A stretch of 64,000 nucleotides of DNA from Streptomyces sp. B21-083 (GTDB lineage: Bacteria; Actinomycetota; Actinomycetes; Streptomycetales; Streptomycetaceae), in the NCBI RefSeq assembly GCF_036898825.1, contig NZ_JARUND010000001.1, forward strand, positions 124,001 through 188,000, in the 5' to 3' direction. The notes beneath the pieces are model-generated. The model was not told where the DNA came from, did not search any database, and saw only the letters and a program-made list of their open reading frames with translations. Below, one piece after another: positions 53,562-63,185 of this stretch. Each line of letters begins with the position of its first letter. Position 1 is the first letter of the stretch. Both the position numbers and the translations under genes were made by a program.

Positions 53562-54467
53562 ATGACTCAGGGCACTCCGCCTCCACAACCAGCCAGCCCT
53601 CAGCCGCCCTCACCTTCTGGGACGCCTATCGACTGGAATTCGCTCTTCCAGTCACTTGCTCTACCCATCATTCTGGGTGGCTTTGGGGCCGTAGCCACCT
53701 GGTTCATTGACCTTCCTGACGAAATTCACCCCATCATGCTCAGCCTGCTCGCCGCCTGCGCTGCAATGTTCTATTGGCTTAACACCCGGGCTGACCAGCC
53801 AATCCGCCCAAATCTCACCCCAGAGCAGGCACAGACAGAGACCGACGAGCGCTCCAAAGTACGGCGCCGCAGCATCATCGCCACATGTGCCAGCCTCCTC
53901 GTTCTGGTCGTACTCGCTGTCTTATGGACTGTCCCCTCCCTTAACAAACAGAGCTCCAACAAGCAGGACGTATCCGATACCAAAAGCGGAGCGACTCTGA
54001 CAGAAATCCAGTTGGCGAAGGCGGCAGACCGCCTCGACTACAACTACCCGCCCAACAACGAGAATGTTTCTCGCTGTTTCCAAGTCCAGGGAGCTGGAAC
54101 TATCCCTCACGGTTACGCCCTGTGGGTCGTTCATCAAAACAACAAGAAGAACCCAGAGGGCGACGACGAACCCGCCCCCGGCGCCTACTTCGATCTGATG
54201 AGGGCTGATTACCCTGGGGATTCAAGCGCTTGGGAGACGGACATCATCCGCGTCGGAAGTGAGAAGCCAAGTGAGAACGGCAAGTACTACTGGGTCAGTG
54301 TCTACCTCGTCCCCCCGGTGACCGACACCCTTCTCCTGGGAATCGGAGGCGCCAAAGGCGGTCTCACCATCAGTTCCTCGCCCAAGAAACTCAGCGACTC
54401 CATCCACGCCCCTGCCGTACGAATTAAACAGGTCAAAATCCACCGCACATCAGGAACCACTTGCTAA
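53562..54467 (+). CDS. Membrane protein of unknown function
   Basis: 301 residues from ATG 53562, preceded by GGAGGAC. A proline-rich start (PPPQPASPQPPSPSG) is followed by two close membrane helices (about 28-49 and 57-74) and a third at about 104-126, then a long extracytoplasmic domain of about 170 residues with VSRCFQVQGAG and a Cys at the C-terminus (TSGTTC). The coding GC is visibly lower than its neighbours. This suggests an origin different from the flanking ISs. No family recognised. Single-gene unit followed by a hairpin. Confidence 0.75.
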   Translation: MTQGTPPPQPASPQPPSPSGTPIDWNSLFQSLALPIILGGFGAVATWFIDLPDEIHPIMLSLLAACAAMFYWLNTRADQPIRPNLTPEQAQTETDERSKVRRRSIIATCASLLVLVVLAVLWTVPSLNKQSSNKQDVSDTKSGATLTEIQLAKAADRLDYNYPPNNENVSRCFQVQGAGTIPHGYALWVVHQNNKKNPEGDDEPAPGAYFDLMRADYPGDSSAWETDIIRVGSEKPSENGKYYWVSVYLVPPVTDTLLLGIGGAKGGLTISSSPKKLSDSIHAPAVRIKQVKIHRTSGTTC

Positions 54468-54768
54468 ACGTGATCGGCACACCAGCCTGGCCGATCTCTG
54501 GGTTCACTAAGGACGGACTTCCCTCCGCTACCGGAGGGTTGGGAGTCAGCGGGTGCTGGTGTAGGCCCGTATGGCGGGAGCGAGCAGGCGCAGGACGCCT
54601 TCTAGCCTCGATCTTTCGTGACGGTCCGTCGGTTCTTTCGGTGGGCCGTTTCGGCTTGTCGCACGGATTGTGGGCAGGGGTGCGGCCCGGCTGTCGTGCC
54701 GGGTGAACGCCGGTTTCCACGGTTCCGGCGGGAGTGCTGCTGGTGCAGGGACGGGCTGTTGTGCCTGG
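54468..54768. other. Gap before the IS1380-family transposase
   Basis: About 300 bp. It holds a hairpin at 54521-54538 and then, from about 54600, the likely 3' end of the IS1380-family element (CCTCGATCTTTCGTGACGG near 54606). No matching inverted copy was found on the other side, so the element's ends are unresolved. No gene seen. Confidence 0.4.
54521..54538 (+). terminator. Hairpin after the membrane-protein gene
   Basis: CCCTCCG-CTAC-CGGAGGG, a 7-bp perfect stem with 4-base loop, 53 bp after the stop at 54467. Only two T follow. Likely transcription end. Confidence 0.5.
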
Positions 54769-56145
54769 TCAGCCTGGGTTTGGAAGGGCGGCGAGTCGCC
54801 GGACAGCGTCGGTGATCACGTCGGTCCAGGGCCAGTGACGGGCGAACCGGAGGTGCCGCCGACGGGCAGTGCTGACCAGCTGAGCGGCGGCGGAGAACAG
54901 CCGCAGCCGCAGTCTGCGGGGCTCCCAGAGCCGGGGCTTGCCGGCCAGCGCGAGCATGGGCAGCCAGGCCAGCAGGTCGAGTGCGAGCTGGACGATCTCC
55001 AGCCAGATCTGGTTCTGGGCGGTGTCGTGCAGGGGCAGGTTGCGCAGGCCGGTGGCACGCGCATTGCGGATGCGGTCCTCCGCCCTGGCTCGTCGGCGGT
55101 GCCGCAGTTCCAGGTCCGTGATCTTCCCGTCCGATGTGTTGGTGGCGAAGCAGGTGAGCCGTAGTCCGTCGGCATCGGTGAAGCGCAACTGGGCGCCGGG
55201 GTGCGGCCGTTCCTTGCGGACCACCAGCCGCATTCCCCGGGGCCAGCCCTTGAGGACGTCGCCGTCGAGTTCGGCGGTCCAGGCGCCCTCGCGGATCTCG
55301 CCGCCGGGTTCGACGGCGGGTGTCCAGGCGGAGGCCGGGACCTTCAGCACGGCCTGATGGATGGCGTCGGTGATGGTCATCCCGACCGAGTACGACAGCC
55401 ACCTCCCGCGCTTGGAGAGCCAGGCCAGGAACTCGTGAGTACCGCCCGCGGAGTCGGTGCGGATCAGTGTGGAGCGGCCTCGCCGATGCCGTTTCGGGAG
55501 CTGGGCCAGGGCGAGCCGGGTGGTGGTGATGTGGTCGGCCGCGGTGTTGCTGCCCGCGTTCCCCGGCCGCAGCAGGGCCGCGACAGGCTCTCCGGTGCCG
55601 CCGCTTCCGTGATCGACGAAGCCCATCAACGGGTGGTGGCCGAAGGACTTCTTCCAGGTCGCAGCCGCGTCCTGCTTCTCGGAGTGCGCCAGCACCAGCA
55701 CACCGTCCAGGTCCACGATCACCTCGCCCGCGGTATCCGGCGACGACGTCCCGGCCAGCTTCCATACCCGCGCGCGTACTTCGGACCGCGCGGCACGGAT
55801 CGCATCCAGGGCCTTCGGGCCGGCCGTGGCGAGGGTGTCGACGAGCCGCGAGACGGTCGGGTCGGAAGCCACCGGCCCGAACACCGCCGGCTCGGCCCGC
55901 AGCATTCCCACATCCGCCAGACAGTCCCCGCCGAGCGCGACCGCCAGGGCCACATCCAGCAGTATCTTCCCCGGATCGTGCACCGCCCGCGGCTTGCGCC
56001 ACGGTGTCAGCGCCGCAGATATCTCCTGGTCCAGCCCAGCCTTACGGGCCGTCTCCACGAGCAGGACGCCTCCCGCCTGCGAGACCACTGCCCGGCCACC
56101 ACCCTCGACACGGACACGCGGGTAGGACCCGATACGCTTCTTCAC
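54769..56145 (-). CDS. IS1380-family transposase
   Basis: 458 residues from GTG 56145 (VKKRIGSYPRVRVEG, the usual start of actinobacterial IS1380 transposases), with GGAGG 11-15 bp ahead; an ATG at 56196 would add 17 residues. Signatures: EVIVDLDGVLVLAHSEKQDA (first Asp), STLIRTDSAGGTHEFLAWLS (second Asp), and a C-terminal AEDRIRNARATGLRNLPLHD with the Glu. Full length. The ends of the element could not be defined, so its mobility is unknown. Confidence 0.93.
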   Translation of the reverse strand: MKKRIGSYPRVRVEGGGRAVVSQAGGVLLVETARKAGLDQEISAALTPWRKPRAVHDPGKILLDVALAVALGGDCLADVGMLRAEPAVFGPVASDPTVSRLVDTLATAGPKALDAIRAARSEVRARVWKLAGTSSPDTAGEVIVDLDGVLVLAHSEKQDAAATWKKSFGHHPLMGFVDHGSGGTGEPVAALLRPGNAGSNTAADHITTTRLALAQLPKRHRRGRSTLIRTDSAGGTHEFLAWLSKRGRWLSYSVGMTITDAIHQAVLKVPASAWTPAVEPGGEIREGAWTAELDGDVLKGWPRGMRLVVRKERPHPGAQLRFTDADGLRLTCFATNTSDGKITDLELRHRRRARAEDRIRNARATGLRNLPLHDTAQNQIWLEIVQLALDLLAWLPMLALAGKPRLWEPRRLRLRLFSAAAQLVSTARRRHLRFARHWPWTDVITDAVRRLAALPNPG

Positions 56146-56748
56146 CTGGGAAGTGCCTCCGACGGTGGCAGGAACAAGGACCTCGACAATCCTCATTCTT
56201 GCTGGTCAGAGGCGCTTTCTGCTTTTCTGGCCACCCGTCGGACAACCTGCACCGGCGACTCCTCGAGGTGAACTACGCGGAGCCGACCATGTGAAGGTGA
56301 CGAGGCAAACGACCCTGTCCGCACCCCGGGTCCCGTTCTTTACCGTGCGGGCGACCTCATCATTGCGAGCATAAACGGTCACGGGAGAGCCGCCGGGAAG
56401 CCCCAAGTGGATGGCGACGTGCCGCTTCACCTGGGAGGTGCTTCCTTGCTCGCACCCAACAGGACCCTCGACAAGCCCCAATCGCACTGGCCAGAGGGCA
56501 TGTCCCCCGGCTGTGCTCAAGCCTGGACAGCCCGGCTGGTGAAAGCCCGAGGCTAGGCCGAGGCCGATCGGCTTGTGTGTGGAGGGGGGCCAGCAGGGCT
56601 GCCGCACCCTGACGAGGTGAGGCGGCTGGTAGTCGAGGCCTTCCCCGAGGGGTGAGGGGGAGCCGGGGCTGGTGTAGGCAGCAGCGCACTTGGCCGCGGC
56701 CGCTGGGATGGGGCCAGAGACATTTGCGGCGAGGCACTCGGCGCGCTG
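56146..56748. other. 600-bp region with a partial duplicate of the IS1380 leader
   Basis: No convincing gene. On the minus strand, bases about 56430-56475 (TCGAGGGTCCTGTT, then CACCTCCCAGGTGAAG) resemble the leader and start of the neighbouring IS1380 transposase (56143-56190: TCGAGGTCCTTGTT, then CACTTCCCAGGTGAAG). The sequence after the duplicated start is unrelated to the transposase, so this is a fragment of a second related element or a rearranged end. Confidence 0.45.
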
Positions 56749-56997
56749 ATGTCCGGCGTGGCCTGGGCGCCGGTCGCCAAGTCCGCGAGCCGGGGCGGGC
56801 GCGAGGGCACCCTGGAGAGCTGGTGCGGGCAGACGCGCGTCGACCCACTCGCCCGCCTGTCAGCGGCCGACGAGGCGGAGTTGGCCGCCGCGCGGGATGC
56901 GTGGGGGCGGATTCTCGCCGGGCGGCACGTTCCCGAGCCCCACATCCACTCCACGGGCTGCGTCGGCAAGACGCAGCCCGCCGTCGAGTACTCCTAG
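56749..56997 (+). CDS. Small hypothetical protein or gene remnant
   Basis: 82 residues from ATG 56749. The second half looks like genuine protein (VDPLARLSAADEAELAAARD, then AWGRILAGRHVPEPH). The frame is open upstream of the ATG without a ribosome site, so it may be the 3' end of a larger gene cut by mobile elements. A strong hairpin lies within its last codons, which is unusual for coding DNA. No family recognised. Confidence 0.4.
   Translation: MSGVAWAPVAKSASRGGREGTLESWCGQTRVDPLARLSAADEAELAAARDAWGRILAGRHVPEPHIHSTGCVGKTQPAVEYS
56954..56980 (+). terminator. Strong 11-bp-stem hairpin
   Basis: CGGGCTGCGTC-GGCAA-GACGCAGCCCG, a perfect 11-bp stem with a 5-base loop. It overlaps the 3' end of the small frame 56749-56997 and insulates the SIR2 gene from upstream transcription. 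No T run. Confidence 0.55.
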
Positions 56998-56999
56998 CG

Positions 57000-57140
57000 G
57001 CACGAGTCGACGTAAGACGTCATGTAGTGGCTGCCCACCCGATCACCCACATTTATCGTCAATGTGACGTTAATCTTGGTAGAGTCGGTCCCGAGACACC
57101 GGGTCCCCGGCCCGGCAACAGTCCAAGAAGGAGCGCCGCC
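57000..57140 (+). promoter_or_regulatory. AT-richer upstream region of the SIR2 gene
   Basis: A locally AT-rich stretch (57048-57080) with a small inverted repeat CGTCA-ATG-TGACG (57057-57069) and a further ACGTAAGACGT upstream (57010-57020). This suggests a regulated promoter. A canonical -35/-10 with 17-bp spacing is not evident. The start at 57141 has an AAGGAG site. Confidence 0.35.
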
Positions 57141-58949
57141 ATGCCGTCGAGCAGTACACCAACAAGCCCAGGTGCACTGGTGGTTCCTCCGGGCAGCGCC
57201 CTCGACCCCATGGTGGTCCTGGCCACCAGCGTGCACGCCAGTCCGCGGGTCTACGCCCTTCTCCTGGGCGCTGGCGTCTCGATGGGGGCCGGGATCAAGA
57301 CCGGGTGGGGCGTCGTCACGGACCTCGTGCGCAGGGCGGCCGCTGCGGACGACCCGAATTCCGAGACCGCGAGCGAGGACGCCGCGCAGGATCCGCAGGC
57401 CTGGTGGGAGGCCAAGGGAGCCGGCCCGCTCGGCTACTCCGCGCTCCTTGCCGCACTCGGGCCAACCCCGGCTGCACGGCAGACCCTTCTGTCGGGATAC
57501 TTCGATGCCGATCCCGACGACGCGGACGACAAGCGGCCCGGCGCGGCGCATCACGCCATCGCGGAACTCGTACGCCGCGGGAGCATCGGGGTGATCATCA
57601 CCACCAACTTCGACCGGCTGACCGAGCGCGCGCTGGAAGAGGCCGGCATCACGCCCGAGATCATCCACCGGCCCGACGAGTACGCCGGCACAGCGCCCCT
57701 CCAACACCGCAGGGTGGCGGTCATCAAGGTGCACGGCGACTACCTGGACCACGAGTCGCTCAACACCGACGAGGAACTCAGCACCTACCCCAAAGAGCAG
57801 GCCGCCTTCCTCGACCGCGTCTTCGACGAGTACGGGCTGATCATCTGCGGATGGTCCGCCGACTGGGACAAGGCCCTGGTGCAGGCCATCTCCGGTATCC
57901 GCACACGCCGCTACCCGATGTTCTGGTCGCAGTACGGCACCCAAGGCGACAAGGCCCAGGATCTGGCGGCGCGTCACAACGCGGCCATCATCACCGGGGC
58001 CACCGCGGACGAGTTCTTTCCCGACCTCGTACGGCGCCTCGAAGCCCTCGACAAACTCGCCGAGCTTCCCCCCACCCGCGAGATGGCCGTCGCCCAGCTC
58101 AAACGCGCACTGCCCGACCCGGTACGCCGCATCGATCTGGACGACCTCCTCACCCGCGCCACCGACCTGGTCATCGGCCGGGCGACACCCGACAACTACC
58201 CGCTGCACGGCGACGTGTTCGAGCAAAACGCCACCGGCTACCGCCGCGACGCCGACACTCTCCTGCACCTCCTGGCCGCAGGAGTCTTCCACGACGACGG
58301 CACACACGACGCCCTGTGGGTACGCACCGTCCAGCGACTCGCCCGCCTACGCCAGACACTGCCCCCAAGCCACACCGGGGACCTTGAAGCACTACGCCAC
58401 TACCCCGCCCTGCTCGCCGCATGGACCATGGGAGTCGCCGCAGTGATCGCCGGGCGCGAGGAGTTCATCGGGACCATCCTCACCAAGCCCGTCTTCAAAT
58501 CACCCCTTCGCCAGGACCCTGAAGAGGCAGCCATCTTCCTCAACTCCTGGGACGTACTGCCCAAGAACAGCCTCGACCGATTCTGCCGGCTCAACCCCCA
58601 GCAAGCGTGGAAGTACCCCGCCTCCCACTACCTGCGCCAGGAAACCGTGGAAGTCCTCCGCACGATCGAGCCGGACGATGCAGCTATCGACGCCGCCTGC
58701 GACCGCTTCGAGTTCCTGGCGTCACTGTTCACGTACGACAGCGCGGCACCGCGTCGTCGCGGGATGCCCTGGCCAGGACGTTATCTGTTCGAGAGCCGCT
58801 GGGGCGAAGACGGCCGCGGCTTGTTCGCCGAGATCTCCGCAGACGCTGACTTGCGTGCCCGACTGGAACCGGCACTACGGAACACCACCATGGACAAGGC
58901 ACTCACCGAACTGGCCGAATGGCGCCAGCGATACCACAGCGACTTCTGA
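57141..58949 (+). CDS. SIR2-domain protein (predicted NADase effector)
   Basis: 602 residues from ATG 57141 (AAGAAGGAG ahead). Residues about 35-330 are a SIR2 fold: YALLLGAGVSMGAGI (NAD-binding GAGxS, 43-47), GVIITTNFDRLTERAL (Asn156 and Asp158), AVIKVHGDYLD (catalytic His198) and LIICGWSADWD. The C-terminal 270 residues are helical and unrecognised (EEFIGTILTKPVFKSPLRQD). In antiphage systems (Thoeris ThsA, DSR, SIR2-Argonaute and others) such domains deplete NAD+ to abort infection. It is 148 bp upstream of a hydrolase/caspase-STAND pair in the same direction. It may belong with them or stand alone. Confidence 0.88.
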   Translation: MPSSSTPTSPGALVVPPGSALDPMVVLATSVHASPRVYALLLGAGVSMGAGIKTGWGVVTDLVRRAAAADDPNSETASEDAAQDPQAWWEAKGAGPLGYSALLAALGPTPAARQTLLSGYFDADPDDADDKRPGAAHHAIAELVRRGSIGVIITTNFDRLTERALEEAGITPEIIHRPDEYAGTAPLQHRRVAVIKVHGDYLDHESLNTDEELSTYPKEQAAFLDRVFDEYGLIICGWSADWDKALVQAISGIRTRRYPMFWSQYGTQGDKAQDLAARHNAAIITGATADEFFPDLVRRLEALDKLAELPPTREMAVAQLKRALPDPVRRIDLDDLLTRATDLVIGRATPDNYPLHGDVFEQNATGYRRDADTLLHLLAAGVFHDDGTHDALWVRTVQRLARLRQTLPPSHTGDLEALRHYPALLAAWTMGVAAVIAGREEFIGTILTKPVFKSPLRQDPEEAAIFLNSWDVLPKNSLDRFCRLNPQQAWKYPASHYLRQETVEVLRTIEPDDAAIDAACDRFEFLASLFTYDSAAPRRRGMPWPGRYLFESRWGEDGRGLFAEISADADLRARLEPALRNTTMDKALTELAEWRQRYHSDF

Positions 58950-59097
58950 CGGGACTTACCCAGATCCGTTCAGTTGGGCCGACGTCCGTGCCCTGTCCAG
59001 ATGCTGGCCCACGGCTCGCCCGTTTCGGCTGTCGACCACCTCAGCAAGGCCTACAGTGCTGGACAAGCATGTGGGGGCAAGTTCGGGGGCACGGGTC

Positions 59098-59967
59098 ATG
59101 GCGCGCGTGGTGGCAGTACACGGGATCGGCAAGCAGACGCTCGGCGAGGGCACGCTCCGCAAGGAGTGGTTGCCAGCCCTCAACGACGGCCTCGCGCGTG
59201 CGGGCAGTGCTGACGGTCTCGCTGAGCCGGATGTGGCGATGGCGTTCTATGGCGACCTCTTTCGCCCGCAGGGCGAGTTCCTCGCGGTCGGGGACTCTCC
59301 CTACACCGCGGCCGACGTCGCCGAGGGCTTCGAGCAGGAGTTGCTGCTGGCCTGGTGGTCGGCGGCCGCCGCGAGTGATCCGGCTGTGGTACCGCCAGGC
59401 GCGGACACCCTGGTGTCCATGCCGCGCTCGGTGCAGGCGGCACTGCGGGCCCTGTCTGGCTCGCGGTTCTTCGCCGGCATCGCGTTGCGAGCGATGGTCT
59501 TCGACCTGAAGCAAGTTCACGGCTATCTCACCGATACGGACCTGCGCGCGCAGGTTCTGGCCCGGGTAGCCGACCAGATCCGCGAGGACACCCGGGTCGT
59601 TGTCGCGCACTCACTCGGATCGGTCGTCGCCTACGAAGCCCTGTGCGCGCGGCCCGGACACCGGGTGCGCGCTCTGGTGACGATCGGATCTCCCTTGGGC
59701 ATCCCCAACCTGATCTTGCAACGCTTGCAGCCCCCGCCCGTCACGCTGGATGGTCCGCCACACGCAGTGTGGCCCGGCAACGCGGACCTAGTGTGGACGA
59801 ATCTCGCCGATGACGGGGACATCGTTGCCCTGGTGAAGGATCTGCGGCCGGCGTTCGGTGAGGAGGTGCGCTGCGCGATCGTGCACAACGAAGCGCGTGC
59901 TCATGATGCGACGGCGTATCTGACGGACACTCTGTGCGGGCAGGCCATCATGAACGGCCTGGTATGA
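59098..59967 (+). CDS. Alpha/beta-hydrolase coupled to caspase-STAND gene
   Basis: 289 residues from ATG 59098 (MARVVAVHGIGKQTLGEG). Lipase/esterase-like fold: an HGIG oxyanion strand, nucleophile elbow VVVAHSLGSVVAYE (Ser172 in GHSLG-type context), and later ADDGDIVAL and NEARAHDATAYL supplying candidate Asp and His. Its stop overlaps the next start as ATGA (59964-59967), so it is translationally coupled to a caspase-like STAND protein. It may be a zymogen effector activated by the caspase or an independent lipase-type effector. Catalytic triad assignment beyond the serine is tentative. Confidence 0.8.
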   Translation: MARVVAVHGIGKQTLGEGTLRKEWLPALNDGLARAGSADGLAEPDVAMAFYGDLFRPQGEFLAVGDSPYTAADVAEGFEQELLLAWWSAAAASDPAVVPPGADTLVSMPRSVQAALRALSGSRFFAGIALRAMVFDLKQVHGYLTDTDLRAQVLARVADQIREDTRVVVAHSLGSVVAYEALCARPGHRVRALVTIGSPLGIPNLILQRLQPPPVTLDGPPHAVWPGNADLVWTNLADDGDIVALVKDLRPAFGEEVRCAIVHNEARAHDATAYLTDTLCGQAIMNGLV

Positions 59968-62900
59968 CCGGGTCCACCGCGGGCTCGCAGGGCGGAGAGG
60001 GGCCCCGGCGCTATCTGATCGCGACTGCTGTATCCCGCTACCCGAAGTGTGCGGAGTGGGACCGTCCCGGACTGGTCCAGGCCCGTGAACAGATCGTCGA
60101 GTTGTTCACCGAGAAGCTCGGCTACCGCCTTCACACCGCGCTTGGTCTCGACCCGACGCGGGTGCAACTGACCGATCAGTTGCGCGCGTTCTGTACCGCG
60201 GACGAGCGCCGAGAGGACGATCTCGTCGTTGTCTATCTCTCCGGTCACGGCGAGGTTCTCGAAGACGGCAACGAGCACGTGCTGCTGATGACCGACACCG
60301 ACCCGGCCGATGTCACCTACACCGCGCTGCCGACCGCGGAGCTGGTACGGGTTCTGCGCGGCACTCGCATCCGCCGGCTCCTGCTCATCCTGGACACCTG
60401 CTACTCAGGGCAGGGCGGCAACGAACTCGCCGCTGCGGCCCTCGAGCGCCTCGGCGGGCAGTGGGGACGGGGTAAGAGCAGCTCAGGGCTGGTCATCATG
60501 TCCTCCGCCCAGCCTCACCAACAGGCACAGACAGGGCTGTTCCCCAATCTGCTCGACGAGGCAGTGCGCAGCCAGGCCACCGCCGGACACGCTCCCACCC
60601 ACCTGTCGGTGTCCGCAGTCGTGCAACAGATGAACGACCACGCCGACAAACCCGGCTACCAGCACATCAGCCTCTCCCTGCTCGGGCTGACCGGCGAACC
60701 GCCCGACTTCCTCACCAACCCCCGCCACGACGTCCGCCTCACCGACGTCGACCTCGCACTGCAAGACGCCGCCGAGTTCGACGCCTACGCCCTGCAAAGA
60801 GACACGGAGTTCACCTCCCGCCTCCTGGTCCGTGCCATGGGCTACCACGGAGACGCCGCGCAGGGCTGGTGGTTCTGCGGCCGCTATCAGGCCCTCGCCG
60901 AACTCGCCGCCTGGCTCAACCAGGACGGCAACGACGCCCAGGAGGAACTGTTCCCGCGCGATGGCGCGGCGGGAGAGTGCGTGCGGATCGTCACGGCTGG
61001 CCCAGGCTCGGGAAAGACAGCGGTCCTCGGTCTCGTGGCTGCCCTCACCATGCCCGAACGCCGCCGCACCGTGCCCGTCGCCGCCCTGGGCCTCGATCCA
61101 GACTGGATCCCAGGCGAGGGAAGCATCGACGTCGTCATGTACGCCCAGAACCTCACCAACGCCCAGGTACTGTCCGGCCTCGCGGCCGCCGCTGGCTTCA
61201 AATGCGCGACCGTCGGCGAGTTCCTCAACGCCCTCGAACAGCGAAACGACAGTCGCGGCCGACCCTTCACGATCCTCATCGACGCCCTCGACGAAGCCGC
61301 CACCCCCAACACCCTGTGCTCACAGATCGTGCGCCCTCTCATCGAGCACTCCAATCGACGCATCTGCCTCCTCCTCGGTACCCGCCCCTACCTACTGGAC
61401 CGGCTCGGTATCAGCAGCAGTCCAGAGCACCACGACAATGGGGTCATCGACCTCGACAGTCCCCGCTACGCCGACCGCGAGGCGCTGCTGGCCTACACGA
61501 TGCGCAACCTCCTCCAAAGCCGCAGCGACTCCCCCTACAAGTCAGCCGATCCAGGCCTGCTACGGGATGTCGCCCAAGCCGTGGGCGACGCCGCAGGCAC
61601 ATCCTTCCTCGTCGCCCGCTTCGCCGCTTACACCCTCGCTTCCGCAAAAACGGTCGTCACAGACCCGGACAACGCAGATTGGCGGGCCAGCCTGCCCCGC
61701 CATGCCGGGCAGGCCATGCACGACGACCTCGTCCGGCGCCTCGGCCCCGAGGCCCAACGCGCCGCGGACCTTTTGCGGCCGCTCGCGTACGCCGAAGGCC
61801 AGGGCCTGCCGTGGGAAGGCATCTGGGCTCCCCTCGCCTCCGCCATCTCCGGCCGCGCGTACACCGACGAAGACCTCCTGTGGCTACGTCGAAACGCCGG
61901 CTCCTACGTAGTCGAAGCCACCGAGAACGGCCGCTCCGCCTACCGCCTCTACCATCAGGCCCTCACCGAACACCTCCGCGAGAATACCGACGACGCGGCA
62001 GTCCATTCCGCGTTCGTCGACACCCTCACCGAGGACGTCCCTTACCGCGGCGACGCCACCCGCGACTGGTCCCGCGCCCACCCGTACGCCCTCAACCACC
62101 TCGCCACTCACGCTGCGGCAGCACACCGCGTGGACGGCCTGCTTTCCATACCCGAATACCTGGTCCACGCCGTCCCGAACAGCCTCACCCCCTACCTCGA
62201 CGATGCCGTAGGCCAGCAAACCCGGCTGACCGCAGCGGTCTACCGCACCTCTTTCGACTGGCACGTCGCCGCACCCGCCCCCGTACGTCGCAGCATCCTC
62301 GCGCTCAACGCCGCCCGTGCCCAAGCAGCCTGGCTACTCAGACAACTCAACTCCGACACACAGACCGAATGGGTCCCCGCCTGGGCTACAGGCAACGACT
62401 TCAGTCCGGCGCTACGCCACACCCTCACCGGATTCGATGCTCAAGTGTCCGCCGTAGCGTGCACGATCCTCGACGATCGCCCCGTCGCCGTCATCAGCAC
62501 AGCAAACGGCCGTGTGTACGTGCGGGACGTGGCCACCGGCCACCCCATCGGCCAACCCCTCACCGGATTCGCTGGCCAGGTATCGGCCGTGGCCTGCACC
62601 GTCCTCAACGGCCGCCCCGTCGCCGTCATCAGCAGCGATCCTGGAGACGGCCGCCGCGTGCATGTGCGGGACGTGGCCACCGGGCGTCCCATCAGCGAAC
62701 CCCTCACCGGATTCAACCACCGGGTGACCGCAATCGCATGCGCCGTCATCGACGGCCGCCCCGTCAGCGTCATCGGCACCGCTGGCGGCGCCGAATCCCA
62801 CGACGGCCGCTTCGTGCACAGCAATCGTGATGACGGCGGCCGCGTGCATGTGCGGGACGTGGCCACCGGGCGTCCTATCGGCGAACCCCTCACCGGATTT

Positions 62901-63185
62901 ATGGGCCGGGTATCAGCAGTGGCCTGCACTGTCCTCAACGGCCGCCCCGTCGCCGTCATCAGCAGCGGCACTGGCACTGGCAGCAAACAGAGCCGTAACG
63001 GCGGCCGCCTCATTGTTAGCGACTTGGCCAGCGGATGTGCAATCGGCAAGCCCCTCACCGGATTCGCAGGGCCGGTCACCGCGTGGCCTGCACTGTCCTC
63101 AACGGCCGCCCCGTCGCCGTCATCGGCACTGGTGGGATCCGCGGCCGTGTGTATGTACGGGACATTGCTCACGGACAGCAGATAG
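59964..63185 (+). CDS. Caspase-like peptidase / STAND ATPase / beta-propeller, frameshifted in blade 5
   Basis: As encoded, 1,073 residues from ATG 59964. Residues 1-230 are a C14-like caspase: VVVYLSGHGEVLEDG (His95) and LLLILDTCYSGQGG (Cys146). The STAND/NACHT part has Walker A VTAGPGSGKTAVLG (about 343-356) and Walker B FTILIDALDEA (about 435-445). From about residue 825 come propeller blades with the repeat VSAVACTVLNGRPVAVISS, then VRDVATGRPIGEPLTGF. Near base 63082 (GTCACCGCGTGG instead of GTC-ACC-GCN-GTG-GCC) one base is missing; the frame then runs 30 codons of non-native sequence. The other frame resumes the blades to 63547. Protease and ATPase should still be made, but the propeller sensor would be cut. 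Confidence 0.88.
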   Translation: MTGSTAGSQGGEGPRRYLIATAVSRYPKCAEWDRPGLVQAREQIVELFTEKLGYRLHTALGLDPTRVQLTDQLRAFCTADERREDDLVVVYLSGHGEVLEDGNEHVLLMTDTDPADVTYTALPTAELVRVLRGTRIRRLLLILDTCYSGQGGNELAAAALERLGGQWGRGKSSSGLVIMSSAQPHQQAQTGLFPNLLDEAVRSQATAGHAPTHLSVSAVVQQMNDHADKPGYQHISLSLLGLTGEPPDFLTNPRHDVRLTDVDLALQDAAEFDAYALQRDTEFTSRLLVRAMGYHGDAAQGWWFCGRYQALAELAAWLNQDGNDAQEELFPRDGAAGECVRIVTAGPGSGKTAVLGLVAALTMPERRRTVPVAALGLDPDWIPGEGSIDVVMYAQNLTNAQVLSGLAAAAGFKCATVGEFLNALEQRNDSRGRPFTILIDALDEAATPNTLCSQIVRPLIEHSNRRICLLLGTRPYLLDRLGISSSPEHHDNGVIDLDSPRYADREALLAYTMRNLLQSRSDSPYKSADPGLLRDVAQAVGDAAGTSFLVARFAAYTLASAKTVVTDPDNADWRASLPRHAGQAMHDDLVRRLGPEAQRAADLLRPLAYAEGQGLPWEGIWAPLASAISGRAYTDEDLLWLRRNAGSYVVEATENGRSAYRLYHQALTEHLRENTDDAAVHSAFVDTLTEDVPYRGDATRDWSRAHPYALNHLATHAAAAHRVDGLLSIPEYLVHAVPNSLTPYLDDAVGQQTRLTAAVYRTSFDWHVAAPAPVRRSILALNAARAQAAWLLRQLNSDTQTEWVPAWATGNDFSPALRHTLTGFDAQVSAVACTILDDRPVAVISTANGRVYVRDVATGHPIGQPLTGFAGQVSAVACTVLNGRPVAVISSDPGDGRRVHVRDVATGRPISEPLTGFNHRVTAIACAVIDGRPVSVIGTAGGAESHDGRFVHSNRDDGGRVHVRDVATGRPIGEPLTGFMGRVSAVACTVLNGRPVAVISSGTGTGSKQSRNGGRLIVSDLASGCAIGKPLTGFAGPVTAWPALSSTAAPSPSSALVGSAAVCMYGTLLTDSR

